From: Pseudanabaena minima
Lineage (GTDB): Bacteria; Cyanobacteriota; Cyanobacteriia; Pseudanabaenales; Pseudanabaenaceae
DNA length: 64,000 nt
Direction of reading: 5' to 3'
Assembly: GCF_051131155.1 (NCBI RefSeq)
Contig: NZ_CP159508.1
Coordinates: 4,960,001 to 5,024,000 of the forward strand
This document shows, piece by piece, positions 23,756-32,607 of this stretch. Under the pieces are notes generated by a model, which saw only the letters and a program-made list of their open reading frames with translations, did no database searches and was not told the DNA's origin. How positions within the stretch are numbered: position 1 is the first letter of the stretch; each line of letters opens with the position of its first letter. The position numbers and the translations under genes are program-made.

Positions 23756-24238
23756 TCAGCTTTTTGGCTGAGATCCCAGTAAATTACGATTTATCTCTAA
23801 AATGGGGCATAACAAATCGGCAATGTTTTTGGGTAGAAGATCTTTGACAACATCTTGCATCACCAGATAGGTGATGTTGCAAGACTCCTGTGCGCCAAAG
23901 GCTTGCATGATTGTCTGGAACCAATACAAAAACTGTTGCCGCAAAAGTTCTGGGTCATCTAATAAAACAGTCATAGCAGAATGACGCAAAACTCTTAAGG
24001 TGTCTTGTTTCCACTTGCCTTGCATGTCTTCCCCCTTTGGAAAAAGCAAGTTGGGATAAGATGTTTTTAGTTTGATCAAAACAGTATCGACAATTTCTTT
24101 CTCGACAGCTTTAATGTGTCGATAAGCTTCAACTCGTGAGTCAAAAGAGGAGATATACGTATCCATAAATTGCAGTTCTTCATCGCTAGCATAGCGACCA
24201 TCTGCATCTGTTCCTAGTTGTTGCAGCTTACTTAACAT
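23756..24238 (-). CDS. Phycobiliprotein-like (globin-fold) protein
   Basis: 160 residues, all helical. The order of helices and the segment DTLRVLRHSAMTVLLDDPEL...FLYWFQTIMQAFGAQ recall the core of phycobilisome proteins, and the N-terminus ADGRYASDEELQFMDTYISS recalls their first helices. The bilin-binding cysteine expected in the CxRDxxYxLR region is absent (TLRVLRHSAM), so a chromophore is unlikely in that position. Such divergent members are known in cyanobacteria, some with roles in phycobilisome assembly or degradation. Family assignment is by eye and moderate. Confidence 0.5.
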   Translation of the reverse strand: MLSKLQQLGTDADGRYASDEELQFMDTYISSFDSRVEAYRHIKAVEKEIVDTVLIKLKTSYPNLLFPKGEDMQGKWKQDTLRVLRHSAMTVLLDDPELLRQQFLYWFQTIMQAFGAQESCNITYLVMQDVVKDLLPKNIADLLCPILEINRNLLGSQPKS

Positions 24239-24559
24239 AGTTAAACGGCACTCAGTTTAGTATTAATCATTTAAGGGCTTCGCCGTAAAATAAACAATTG
24301 ACTTTTGATGCTGTGGCTCCGCCGCGCCATCAAAAATATGGTTCTTTATTTAATTATTTATAGATTAGCCACGGTTTTCGTGATAACTCTATAAGATGAT
24401 TTTATACGGGTCTGAGCCTGAAACTATCCGCCACTTTAAGCATTATCTCTAGCGATCGCCCTTTTTTTGTTACGATCCAGATAAATCGATAAATATATTG
24501 ATTGATTTATCGATGTTCACGACACACATCTATGCGATCGCTCGCCGCTATATCCTGTC
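24239..24559. other. Gene-free stretch before the NB-ARC gene
   Basis: Contains a decayed family E palindrome at 24302-24338 (CTTTTGATGCTGTGGC against GCCGCGCCATCAAAAA). A near-palindromic ATCGATAAAT...ATTTATCGAT lies at about 24484-24513 (TAAATCGATAAATATATTGATTGATTTATCGA), a possible operator or promoter element for the downstream gene. No other gene-like frame is seen. Confidence 0.4.
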
Positions 24560-26224
24560 ATGTTATCTGACAATGACCACATTGAAGGGCTGTTCCCTGA
24601 AGCTGCTCAAAATTGGGACTTAAATCGGCTTTACGCTGATTTACAAGTTGTTAGTGGCAAGGAAATCAAGCCCTTTGAAAAGGCTTGTTTGCGTGGGTTG
24701 CTATGTCGTTATCGTCCAGGGCAACTTGCCTTTAAGCTAGCTTGGACTTCGGGGGCGCTGCGGGTGGAGTTAAATAAGGGCTTGTATCGATCGCTTGAGG
24801 CGATCGCTGATCAGCCGCTTAACACTTTACGGTGGGAAAAAGTACCTGAATGGCTAGAGGCTAAGGGGTATAAAACTCAACGCCAAAATCTGCATAATCC
24901 ACATAATCTAGCCGCCGACTCTCAGGCTAATTCAGGGACAAATTTTGCCGATTGGGGCGAGGCTCCGAATATTCAAACTTTTTATGGACGTACCGAAGAA
25001 CTAGCCAAGCTAGAGCAATGGATCGTGCGCGATCGCTGTCATCTCTTGGCAATTTGTGGAATGGGTGGCATTGGCAAGACGGCTCTTGCCGTAAAACTAG
25101 TCGAAAATATGCAATCGCAGTTTGATTGCTTTATTTGGCGATCGCTGCGGGGCGCACAGCCGACTGCACAGTTAATTGCTGATCTGTTGCAATTTCTCAA
25201 CAGTTCACAGCAAAATGGTTGCGGCATTTCTGATTTATTGGAAGTTTTGCGCCAAAAGCGTTGTTTGATTGTACTAGATGACTTTGAAGCGACGCTGCAA
25301 GATGGGGAATTGGTGGGAGTCTATCGCCAAGGTTGCGAAGCCCATGCAGAATTATTACAACGTGTTGGTTCTGAGCGGCATCAAAGTTCTTTAATCCTAA
25401 TTGGGCGCGAACAACCCAAAGAAATCTCCATGCATCAGGGGGAAGATCAACCGATTCGCTATTACAAAGTAAATGGATTACAACGACAGGGAGCCTTTGA
25501 ATTACTGAGAGCAAGAGGTTTTACAGGTTCCGAAAATGGATTAGAAGCTCTAGTGCAGCAATATCGGGGTAATCCCTCAGCTTTGAGAATTGTGGCGGGG
25601 ACAATTCAGGAATTATTTAACGGCAATGTTTCGGAATTTCTCAAACAGACAGCCCTTGCTCTAGGCGATGTGTTACGCACGCTTCTCTATCAACAGTTTG
25701 AACGCCTCTCCAAACTAGAAAAAGATGTGCTGTATTGGCTTGCAATTAAACATCGTCCTGTATCCCTCTCAACTTTGCGATCAGAGATGAATTTGCAAAC
25801 CTCTGGCTCAGAATTAATTAATGCTCTAGAGTCGTTGCGGTGGCGATCGCTGATCGAAAAAGTCTCTGAACAGGATGAGGTGATGTTCTTGTTGGAGCCT
25901 GTAGTCATGAAATATGTAAATCGTCAATTTGTTGATGAAGTGAGTAAGGAAATTATAGCGATCGCTTCTCAACAAAATCTCAAATCAATTAATCTATTAC
26001 AAAGTCATGTCCTTGTCGAAGATCGTGCTCCTGACTCGATTCGAGCGATGCAGATTCGGCTAGTTCTCAAGCCAGTTAAGGACAAGTTAACGAAGGCGAT
26101 CGCCCAAAACAATATCGAATTGGATTCTCTAAGAGAACGTCTCGCGAGTCAGCACCAAGTACAAACAACTGAAGGCACAAGTTACATCGAGGCTAATCTC
26201 GCCCTGATTGGCTTATGGTGGTAG
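24560..26224 (+). CDS. NB-ARC (STAND) ATPase lacking sensor repeats
   Basis: 554 residues. The first ~95 residues are the helical domain that precedes many cyanobacterial NB-ARC proteins (FEKACLRGLLCRYRPGQLAF; LNKGLYRSLEAIA; VPEWLEAKGY). The NB-ARC core has Walker A GMGGIGKTAL and Walker B CLIVLDDFEATL, then helical and winged-helix parts (LRTLLYQQFERLSKLEKDVL; VMFLLEPVVMKYVNRQFVDE). Homologues usually continue into WD40, TPR or pentapeptide sensors, but here the protein stops at about that junction (EANLALIGLWW). Two ATPase/TPR genes follow on the same strand, 72 bases on. Confidence 0.82.
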   Translation: MLSDNDHIEGLFPEAAQNWDLNRLYADLQVVSGKEIKPFEKACLRGLLCRYRPGQLAFKLAWTSGALRVELNKGLYRSLEAIADQPLNTLRWEKVPEWLEAKGYKTQRQNLHNPHNLAADSQANSGTNFADWGEAPNIQTFYGRTEELAKLEQWIVRDRCHLLAICGMGGIGKTALAVKLVENMQSQFDCFIWRSLRGAQPTAQLIADLLQFLNSSQQNGCGISDLLEVLRQKRCLIVLDDFEATLQDGELVGVYRQGCEAHAELLQRVGSERHQSSLILIGREQPKEISMHQGEDQPIRYYKVNGLQRQGAFELLRARGFTGSENGLEALVQQYRGNPSALRIVAGTIQELFNGNVSEFLKQTALALGDVLRTLLYQQFERLSKLEKDVLYWLAIKHRPVSLSTLRSEMNLQTSGSELINALESLRWRSLIEKVSEQDEVMFLLEPVVMKYVNRQFVDEVSKEIIAIASQQNLKSINLLQSHVLVEDRAPDSIRAMQIRLVLKPVKDKLTKAIAQNNIELDSLRERLASQHQVQTTEGTSYIEANLALIGLWW

Positions 26225-26296
26225 TTTATCGCAATGTTATGATTAGTGTTGCGAATTGCTGCTAATCTTGAGCCTAAAATTCTGACTGCTAAACCT

Positions 26297-27697
26297 ATGA
26301 CAACACCATCTAACCCATTGGCGACAAACCTCAAAGATGCCTATCGTGTGTGTAATATTGCACCATCGGTGATGCAGAGTGAGGAATTACGGCAATACTA
26401 TGTGGATTTGTCAGAATCGCGGAAAACTAATGCAATTAGCAGTATTAGCTTGATTTTGGAAGATCTTGAATCGGGTGACCATTGCACTATTTTATTTACG
26501 GGGCATCGGGGATGTGGCAAGAGTACGGAATTGGTGCAAATCCAAAGACAGTGGGAAAAGGAATATAAAGTAGTTTATATTGACTCAACCCTTGATACTG
26601 ATGTCAATGATGCTGCATATACGGATATTTATTTAATTGTACTTAAGTGGGTGGGCTATGTATTGCGACAGGAGAGATTACAGTTTGATGCAGGGTTGTT
26701 AAAGAATGTGGAGGATTGGTTTAAGGAAGTGACCAATGAAACGGAAGAGTCGGTGGAGCAGTCAGTTTCTTTGCAAGGAGAGATAACACTCAATGCAGAA
26801 GTCTCTGACAAAGGACTACCACTCTTACCAACATTTTTAGCAAAATTGGTTGTTAAACTACTTGCTCAAATCAGAGGCTCGGCAAAGGAAAAGAAAACGA
26901 TTCGGCAAACCTTATCCAAAGACATTTCGAGATTGCAGTCGGATGTAAATTTATTGTTGGCTGATGCTTTTAGCAAATGGAAAAAGAAGTTTCCAGAATG
27001 TAAAGGTTTTTTGTTCGTTTTTGATAATTTAGACCGCAGCCCTGTGGATGTTGCCAATCATTTGTTCTTTGACTATGCTTCACAGCTAAAGGAGCTACAT
27101 TGCCCAATTATTTACACAGTGCCTATTTCGGTGGTCTATTCTCCTCAAAATGTGAATAATACGTTTGAGAACTATCATATTATTCCAATGATTAATATCT
27201 ATCGGTATGATGTGAGGGATCGCAGTGGTAAGGAGCCTGATTATGATGATAAAGGGTTGGATGCGATCGCGAGTTTAGTAGAAAAAAGGGTTGATGTGAA
27301 TGCAGTATTTGAGTCGCGTGACGGCTTGATCGAGTTAGCGAAGGCGAGTGGTGGTCATGTGCGTCAGATGATGCAAATGGTGCGAAAGGCGATCGAAAAT
27401 GCGCGAGCTGTTCGTAGGATGAATGTAACGACGGAAGATGTGATTTATGCGATTAATCAGGAGCAGTTCAATTTTGAGCGGATTATTCCGTCGGAGCATT
27501 ATCCAACCTTGGTAGAGGTGTATTTAAATAAGAATGCACCTAAGAATGAGTCTGGGCAATTGATGCTGAGCAATATTTCGGTATTGGAGTATAACGGTTC
27601 TAGTCGCTGGAATTATCCTAATCCTGTGGTGATTAGAAGTCATATTTTCCAAAGAGCGCTTGAAGATTATCGCCAACAAAAATCTCTAATTGTCTAA
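26297..27697 (+). CDS. P-loop ATPase of a STAND-associated gene pair
   Basis: 466 residues from the ATG at 26297. Walker A is FTGHRGCGKSTEL and Walker B is KGFLFVFDNLDR, with a later PIIYTVPISVVYSP sensor strand; the region around SGGHVRQMMQMVRKAIENA is the helical lid. This layout is typical of AAA/Orc1-Cdc6-like or KAP-like ATPases. A lysine-rich helical insertion (about residues 140-215) lies between the motifs. The TPR gene begins 11 bases after its stop, so the two are co-translated. A role in signalling or defence is inferred from context. Confidence 0.75.
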   Translation: MTTPSNPLATNLKDAYRVCNIAPSVMQSEELRQYYVDLSESRKTNAISSISLILEDLESGDHCTILFTGHRGCGKSTELVQIQRQWEKEYKVVYIDSTLDTDVNDAAYTDIYLIVLKWVGYVLRQERLQFDAGLLKNVEDWFKEVTNETEESVEQSVSLQGEITLNAEVSDKGLPLLPTFLAKLVVKLLAQIRGSAKEKKTIRQTLSKDISRLQSDVNLLLADAFSKWKKKFPECKGFLFVFDNLDRSPVDVANHLFFDYASQLKELHCPIIYTVPISVVYSPQNVNNTFENYHIIPMINIYRYDVRDRSGKEPDYDDKGLDAIASLVEKRVDVNAVFESRDGLIELAKASGGHVRQMMQMVRKAIENARAVRRMNVTTEDVIYAINQEQFNFERIIPSEHYPTLVEVYLNKNAPKNESGQLMLSNISVLEYNGSSRWNYPNPVVIRSHIFQRALEDYRQQKSLIV

Positions 27698-27708
27698 ATT
27701 GAGTGTCT

Positions 27709-29412
27709 ATGAATCCGATTGATTGTCAAAGTCCCAGTCCAGATGATTCTCTAGATACGAGTGAGTTTGTGGCGCTCAATCATGATGTGTTACAAAGCAT
27801 AACGGCATTTCTGGATTTGGCATCGGGGTTTACAATCGCCTTTGCAGAATGTAATTTTTGGCAAGATGGTGAGATTTTAATCACGGCAATTGCGGATATT
27901 TTGGCGACTGATCCTGAACTGGAGCCGATGCAGCTTGAGGTATGGGAGTTTAATGAGCCTGAGTTACATTTGTTGCAAGAGTTGGAAAAGCGCTTAGCAG
28001 ATCTACCGCGACAATATGACAAAAAGTTGGTGCTGGTGTTGCGTGGTTTAGAAAATGCGATCGGTGTGGTGGGAGACTATCCACCATTTTTAGTAGATTT
28101 GAATTTTGTGCGTGATGCCTATGCGCGGGTGGTTCCTCATCCTGTGTTGTTTGTGTTGCCCGACTATTCGCTGACACGTTTAGCAAAATTTGCTCCTGAC
28201 TTTTGGGCATGGAAATCTGGGGTGTTTAAGTTTAAGACCTCAAAGGAAACTAGGGATTTTGCTGAATCAAAAACAATAGGCTCAGATCGAATTCTTGGCA
28301 ATTACCTCAAGCCTGAAAAGCAAGAGCGTATCGATTTGTTACACCGCCTCTTAATGGAGTCAAATCCGTCTGGCTCTAACCCAGAATTTAATTCCAATAC
28401 TTCTAGTCAAATAAATATCTTAAATGAATTAGGAATTGCTTACCGAAGTCTAAGTGATTTCAATCATTCTATTGAATTTGATCAGCAAGCATTAGAATTA
28501 TCACAAAAGATAGGCAATATGAATTTTGAAGCATCTGCTCTCAATGGTTTAGGTGCTGCATATATTTCTCTAGGACATTACCAGCAAGCGATTCAGTTCT
28601 TTCAGCAGTCTCTAGAAATTGCTAGAGAAATCGGGGATCGCAATGGCGAAGCAAATTCCCTCAATAATCTAAGCTCTGCATACATTTTTCTAGGGCATTA
28701 TCACCAAGCGATTCAGTCTTATCAGCAGTCTCTGGAGATTAAAAGAGAAATCGGGGATCGCAATGGCGAAGCAGCTTCTCTTGGTAATTTAGGTATTGCA
28801 TACAGTTCTCTAGGGCATTACCAACAAGCAATTCATTTCTTTCAGCAGTCTCTAGAAATTGCTAGAGAAATCGGGGATCGAAATAGTGAAGCAAATGTTC
28901 TTAATAACTTAGGTGAATCTTATCGTAATCTAGGGCAGTATCAGCAAGCGATTCACTTTTTTCAGCAGTCTCTGGAAATCAAAAGAGAAATTGGTGATCG
29001 CAATGGTGAAGCAAATTCTCTTGGAAATCTAGGCGTTATTTACTATTCACTAGAACAGTACCAGCAGGCGATTCAGTTTCAGAAACAGTCTTTGGAAATC
29101 AGAAAAGAAATTGGCGATCAACATGGTGAAGCAACTTCTCTAAAAAACTTGGGACTTGCCCTCAAAGCATTAGGTCGCAGAGGTGAATCCATAGAGGCTC
29201 TCAATGATTCAAGAAAAATATATGAAGAATTGGGGCTTTATCATAAGATTAAGAATTCAAGTAAATCCTTTGCGCCGCTAGAAACTGTCGCCAAAGAACC
29301 CAAGCGATTTGAATTGCCAGAACCACTCAAACGCAAGCGTCGCAAAAATCTCTTTCAGATTATTTTTATTTGGTTGAGACGCATCTGGTCAAAACTATGG
29401 CGACGAAATTAG
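27709..29412 (+). CDS. TPR protein with degenerate NTPase-like head
   Basis: 567 residues from the ATG at 27709. Residues 1-200 follow the secondary-structure order of a STAND/AAA core, but the P-loop position reads FTIAFAECNFW, with no GxxxxGK[ST], and the Walker B-like strand is KLVLVLRGLENAI, so it is probably a pseudo-ATPase. Residues ~235-470 are about six 40-residue TPRs of the Kinesin-light-chain type (SLGHYQQAIQFFQQSLEIAR). The tail is basic and aromatic (IFIWLRRIWSKLWRRN), fit for membrane or nucleic-acid contact. It most likely partners the ATPase encoded 11 bases upstream. Confidence 0.78.
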   Translation: MNPIDCQSPSPDDSLDTSEFVALNHDVLQSITAFLDLASGFTIAFAECNFWQDGEILITAIADILATDPELEPMQLEVWEFNEPELHLLQELEKRLADLPRQYDKKLVLVLRGLENAIGVVGDYPPFLVDLNFVRDAYARVVPHPVLFVLPDYSLTRLAKFAPDFWAWKSGVFKFKTSKETRDFAESKTIGSDRILGNYLKPEKQERIDLLHRLLMESNPSGSNPEFNSNTSSQINILNELGIAYRSLSDFNHSIEFDQQALELSQKIGNMNFEASALNGLGAAYISLGHYQQAIQFFQQSLEIAREIGDRNGEANSLNNLSSAYIFLGHYHQAIQSYQQSLEIKREIGDRNGEAASLGNLGIAYSSLGHYQQAIHFFQQSLEIAREIGDRNSEANVLNNLGESYRNLGQYQQAIHFFQQSLEIKREIGDRNGEANSLGNLGVIYYSLEQYQQAIQFQKQSLEIRKEIGDQHGEATSLKNLGLALKALGRRGESIEALNDSRKIYEELGLYHKIKNSSKSFAPLETVAKEPKRFELPEPLKRKRRKNLFQIIFIWLRRIWSKLWRRN

Positions 29413-29440
29413 CGACTCTGAGATATTGGGGACAGTAGAT

Positions 29441-29881
29441 TTAAGCAGTGAGTGGAAGTTCTAAATTTGCGATCGCCTTACGAGCGACTTCCAAATCATA
29501 GGGAAAAGGAAGCCGACGGGGTTGGTAATCCTTCGCATAGGGCGCACCGTGACGCAAGACAGCATTCACCATCAAACAAGGTTGATCACTGAGATTAATC
29601 GCCGCATGTGGCACATTGGGCGGAATCGTCACCACCGCAGGGCGATACTCACTCAAGGGAATGTATTGATATTGGCGATCGCATAGCACCACCAACACAA
29701 AGCTACCGCGTACTACTAAAAGCTGATCGGTCTGGAAATGATGCACAAACAAATCATCGATCGCCCCTGCTGCTACCTGTACAAGCATAGTTTCATCGCT
29801 TGCCTGTGGTGTATAAAACTCAGCCATCCCATTTTTGATCGAGGTGAGATAGCGAATATCGACTTTTTTGTTAGCAGCCAT
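29441..29881 (-). CDS. Cupin-fold protein, sugar-epimerase-like
   Basis: 146 residues. A single cupin barrel resembling the dTDP-4-dehydrorhamnose 3,5-epimerase/WxcM-like group: VAAGAIDDLFVHHFQTDQLL, LVVRGSFVLVVL, TIPPNVPHAAINLSDQPC. The His residues in VHHF and in VPHAAI could bind metal. The reaction cannot be given. It is convergent with the TPR gene, with 28 bases between the stops and no terminator visible there. Confidence 0.7.
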   Translation of the reverse strand: MAANKKVDIRYLTSIKNGMAEFYTPQASDETMLVQVAAGAIDDLFVHHFQTDQLLVVRGSFVLVVLCDRQYQYIPLSEYRPAVVTIPPNVPHAAINLSDQPCLMVNAVLRHGAPYAKDYQPRRLPFPYDLEVARKAIANLELPLTA

Positions 29882-29979
29882 TGAAATCTCCGCAATATAT
29901 CCCTACACACTCAGCTTAATCGTTAGTTTTTTAATTTTTGTTACAAATAAAACGAATAAGATTTTTTATGCATATGGGA

Positions 29980-30071
29980 ATAGCTATCACTGTACTAGAA
30001 CATAAAACTGAAGAATGGAGTGGCGGTGCGAAGCACCGCCACTCCATTCTAATCAAGTGGCTTTAGCGATA
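29980..30071. repeat. Palindromic element, family A
   Basis: Left end ATAGCTATCACTGTACTAGAACATAAAAC is family A; the hairpin arm AGAATGGAGTGGCGGTGC pairs perfectly with its complement around GAA. The right end is degenerate (TGGCTTTAGCGATAC). Confidence 0.65.
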
Positions 30072-30119
30072 CTTTATGTAAAGTGATAGAATATCCCATC
30101 AAAAGTTACACGTCATGTA

Positions 30120-30668
30120 ATGAACCAAAGATTTTTTATCGCGTTGTTGCCCCCTGATTCTATGCAAGATGAAGTTAGGCAAATTCAATATGATTTCCGC
30201 GATCGCTACAGTACCCAAGCCACTCTCAAATCTCCGCCTCACATCACCCTAATCCCTCCATTTGAAATATCAAGTGATCGCTTAGAACCATTACAAATAG
30301 AACTAGAGAAATTCGCTAAAACGCGATCGCCTTTTACGATCAACCTATCAGGATTTGCCGCTTTTCCACCTCGCGTTATTTATCTCAATGTCTTATCCAA
30401 TCCAATCTTGCCAAATCTCTATGTAGATATTGCAGCTACCCTTGCAAATAATCTCGATATTCACGATCCCTATACTTTTAGACCCTTTGTGCCACATATG
30501 ACCGTCGCTTTTCGAGATTTAACTCCTGAAAACTTTGAACTAGCTTGGGCAGAATTTAGCGATCGCCAAATTAGTTTTGAGTTTGAATCAATTAATCTGA
30601 CTCTGTTGAAACATGAAGCCCAAAAATGGAACGTTCTCTCTACTTTTCCTTGGCAATCATCAATTTAA
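30120..30668 (+). CDS. 2H phosphoesterase (2'-5' RNA ligase family, ThpR/LigT-like)
   Basis: 182 residues. The two catalytic HxT motifs are PHITLIPPF (about residue 41) and PHMTVAFRD (about 125), the signature of the 2H superfamily. Members hydrolyse or make 2',5' or cyclic phosphodiester bonds; in bacteria the natural substrate is usually unknown. RFFIALLPPD at the N-terminus is typical. It has no operon partner: repeats lie on both sides. Confidence 0.88.
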   Translation: MNQRFFIALLPPDSMQDEVRQIQYDFRDRYSTQATLKSPPHITLIPPFEISSDRLEPLQIELEKFAKTRSPFTINLSGFAAFPPRVIYLNVLSNPILPNLYVDIAATLANNLDIHDPYTFRPFVPHMTVAFRDLTPENFELAWAEFSDRQISFEFESINLTLLKHEAQKWNVLSTFPWQSSI

Positions 30669-30697
30669 AAATATAGCCAAACAAGTTTTGCCTAGGA

Positions 30698-30838
30698 TCT
30701 GATGTTACGTGGAATTCAGAAAATGAACCTCTTGCCGCTAGCATAACAGGGCAACCACGGGGGGATTGCCCCTACCTGTAAATTTTAGATCTTGTAGGGG
30801 CTGTGCCCCCGTGCCAGCCCTAGACTTACGCCATTGCT
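30698..30838. repeat. Mobile repeat, family C (right end lost)
   Basis: It starts TCTGATGTTACGTGGAATTC and runs parallel to the copy at 22127-22300 with scattered differences up to CCCTAGACTTACGCCATTGC. The right terminal repeat is missing. Confidence 0.8.
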
Positions 30839-30955
30839 TGGCAAGTCCTAATTGACCTTTAAGCAATCAAAAAGATCACTGAGACTAAGTTGTAAAGCAT
30901 TTGCCCAACTAGGAACAATTAGTATTTGAGAAGGAAGAGCGATCTCGATTAAGTT

Positions 30956-31759
30956 TTAATCGGATTTGAACTTATTTCTTAGTTGACTGCTGATGGCATC
31001 GATACTCGTCACAACTACTAGCAGCACCAACATCATGGTCATAGCTTTGTTGTATTCAAACCCACGAATGTAACTCACTAACTCGAAACCAATTCCCCCC
31101 GCACCGACCACTCCTAAAACCGAGGCAGCACGAATATTGTATTCAAACATATAGAGTGTATAGCCGAGACATAGTGGCAAGACCTGCGGCATAATCCCAT
31201 ACTGAGCAATCTGCCACCAAGAGGCGCGACCCACTTGCAAAGACTCTAGCGATCGCTTATCTACAGCCTCGATCGCTTCTTGATAGAACTTAGCTAAATA
31301 ACCAATCGTATAAATTCCTAAAGCCAAAGTTCCCGCAGGCGCACCTAAACCCGTCGCCGCTACAAAAAACAAACCTAAGATAATCGATGGAACGGAACGT
31401 ACAGTATTTTGGAGGAGATTCGCGATCCAGCGTAACCACAATGGCGAAAGAGTTTGTGCTGACAATAGGGCAAGTGGAATTGAGAGGATCGCCCCAATCG
31501 TCGTTCCCCAAAGGGACATCTGCACAGTCTCAACCAAAGCTTTGATCGCCACATCTAAAATGCTCAAATCAGGCGGCCAAAGTCGCGACAGAAAATCTGT
31601 CATATAAGGCAGACTGGTTTGGATTAACTTGGGATCAATTTTTAAGCCTTGTAATGACCAAATATACGCCCAACCTAGACCGATAATAACTAAAACTCTG
31701 AATGCCCAGACATTGTAGCGGTTAGAGGTATAGGGACGAATTCGATCAAGAAGTTTCAT
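30956..31759 (-). CDS. phnE: Phosphonate-type ABC transporter permease PhnE
   Basis: 267 residues with about six membrane helices and the binding-protein-dependent transport signature; PSIILGLFFVAATGLGAPAG and VLGVVGAGGIGFEL are typical of PhnE (the GAGGIG loop contacts the ATPase). The start overlaps the phnC stop by one base (TAATG), so translation is coupled. With PhnC and PhnD it forms an importer of phosphonate, phosphite or phosphate esters. Confidence 0.92.
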   Translation of the reverse strand: MKLLDRIRPYTSNRYNVWAFRVLVIIGLGWAYIWSLQGLKIDPKLIQTSLPYMTDFLSRLWPPDLSILDVAIKALVETVQMSLWGTTIGAILSIPLALLSAQTLSPLWLRWIANLLQNTVRSVPSIILGLFFVAATGLGAPAGTLALGIYTIGYLAKFYQEAIEAVDKRSLESLQVGRASWWQIAQYGIMPQVLPLCLGYTLYMFEYNIRAASVLGVVGAGGIGFELVSYIRGFEYNKAMTMMLVLLVVVTSIDAISSQLRNKFKSD

Positions 31760-32538
31760 TATGCGGCGTTAACGGACTGAACTAGGGAGAGATTTTGCAA
31801 CTTGGCAAATTGTCTGTCCATATTTTGACAGTCCCCATCATACCAGACCTGCCCTTCTTGCAGAACGATCGCTCGCTTTGCGTACTGAGCGGCAAGGGCG
31901 AGATCATGCAGTACGACCACAACTGTTAACCCTTTGCGATTCATTTCCTGTAAGCTACTCATCACTTGATTAATGCCTGACACATCTAACCCTGTAGTAG
32001 GTTCATCAGCTAACAAAATATGAGGTGACTGAATCAAAGTACGGGCGATCGCTACCCGTTGACGTTGACCACCACTGAGTTGTCTTGCCTTTTGATAAAT
32101 CTGTTCTTGCAGACCCATTTTTTGGAGTAACTGCATCGCTACACGGCGATCGCGTTTAGGAAATCCCCATAAACTTTGCCATGTATTCAGTTCTCCTAGA
32201 CATCCACATAGGACATTATCTAAGCAAGAAAGTTGATCGACTAATCCGCCGCCTTGCACGAGAAAACCCACATTCTTCCGAACTTCATCAACTAGTTGGG
32301 GCTGAACGGTTGTGCCACAGATCTGAATTTTGCCTTGACTGACAGGAACTAATCCCACTAGCGATCGCAAAAGTGTTGATTTCCCAGCGCCATTTAGTCC
32401 GAGGAGAGCCACAAATTCGCCGTGATTGATTTCTAAGTCAATTCCATTCAAGATGGGACGCTTTAAAGTGGATTGATAAGCGGTGCGGACATTATGACAA
32501 GAAATTGCAGGTGAATTGTTTTCTGATACAGGTTCCAT
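31759..32538 (-). CDS. phnC: Phosphonate-type ABC transporter ATPase PhnC
   Basis: 259 residues. Walker A GLNGAGKST, signature LSGGQRQRVAIAR, Walker B ILLADEPTTGLD and switch VVLHDLAL are all intact. It energises uptake through PhnE. It lies second in the order phnD-phnC-phnE; a hairpin (32572-32606) separates it from phnD and may keep the binding protein more abundant than the ATPase. Confidence 0.92.
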   Translation of the reverse strand: MEPVSENNSPAISCHNVRTAYQSTLKRPILNGIDLEINHGEFVALLGLNGAGKSTLLRSLVGLVPVSQGKIQICGTTVQPQLVDEVRKNVGFLVQGGGLVDQLSCLDNVLCGCLGELNTWQSLWGFPKRDRRVAMQLLQKMGLQEQIYQKARQLSGGQRQRVAIARTLIQSPHILLADEPTTGLDVSGINQVMSSLQEMNRKGLTVVVVLHDLALAAQYAKRAIVLQEGQVWYDGDCQNMDRQFAKLQNLSLVQSVNAA

Positions 32539-32571
32539 AATTTTAAAATTCTAATTATTGAAGTCAAATAG

Positions 32572-32606
32572 CTATTGGTTGCCTAGCTTTGCTAGGCAAC
32601 CAATAG
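32572..32606 (-). terminator. Intercistronic hairpin between phnD and phnC
   Basis: CTATTGGTTGCCTAGC pairs perfectly around TTT, directly after the phnD stop. There is no T tract, so it is more likely an mRNA-stabilising or partial attenuating hairpin than a full terminator. Confidence 0.55.
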
Positions 32607-32607
32607 G

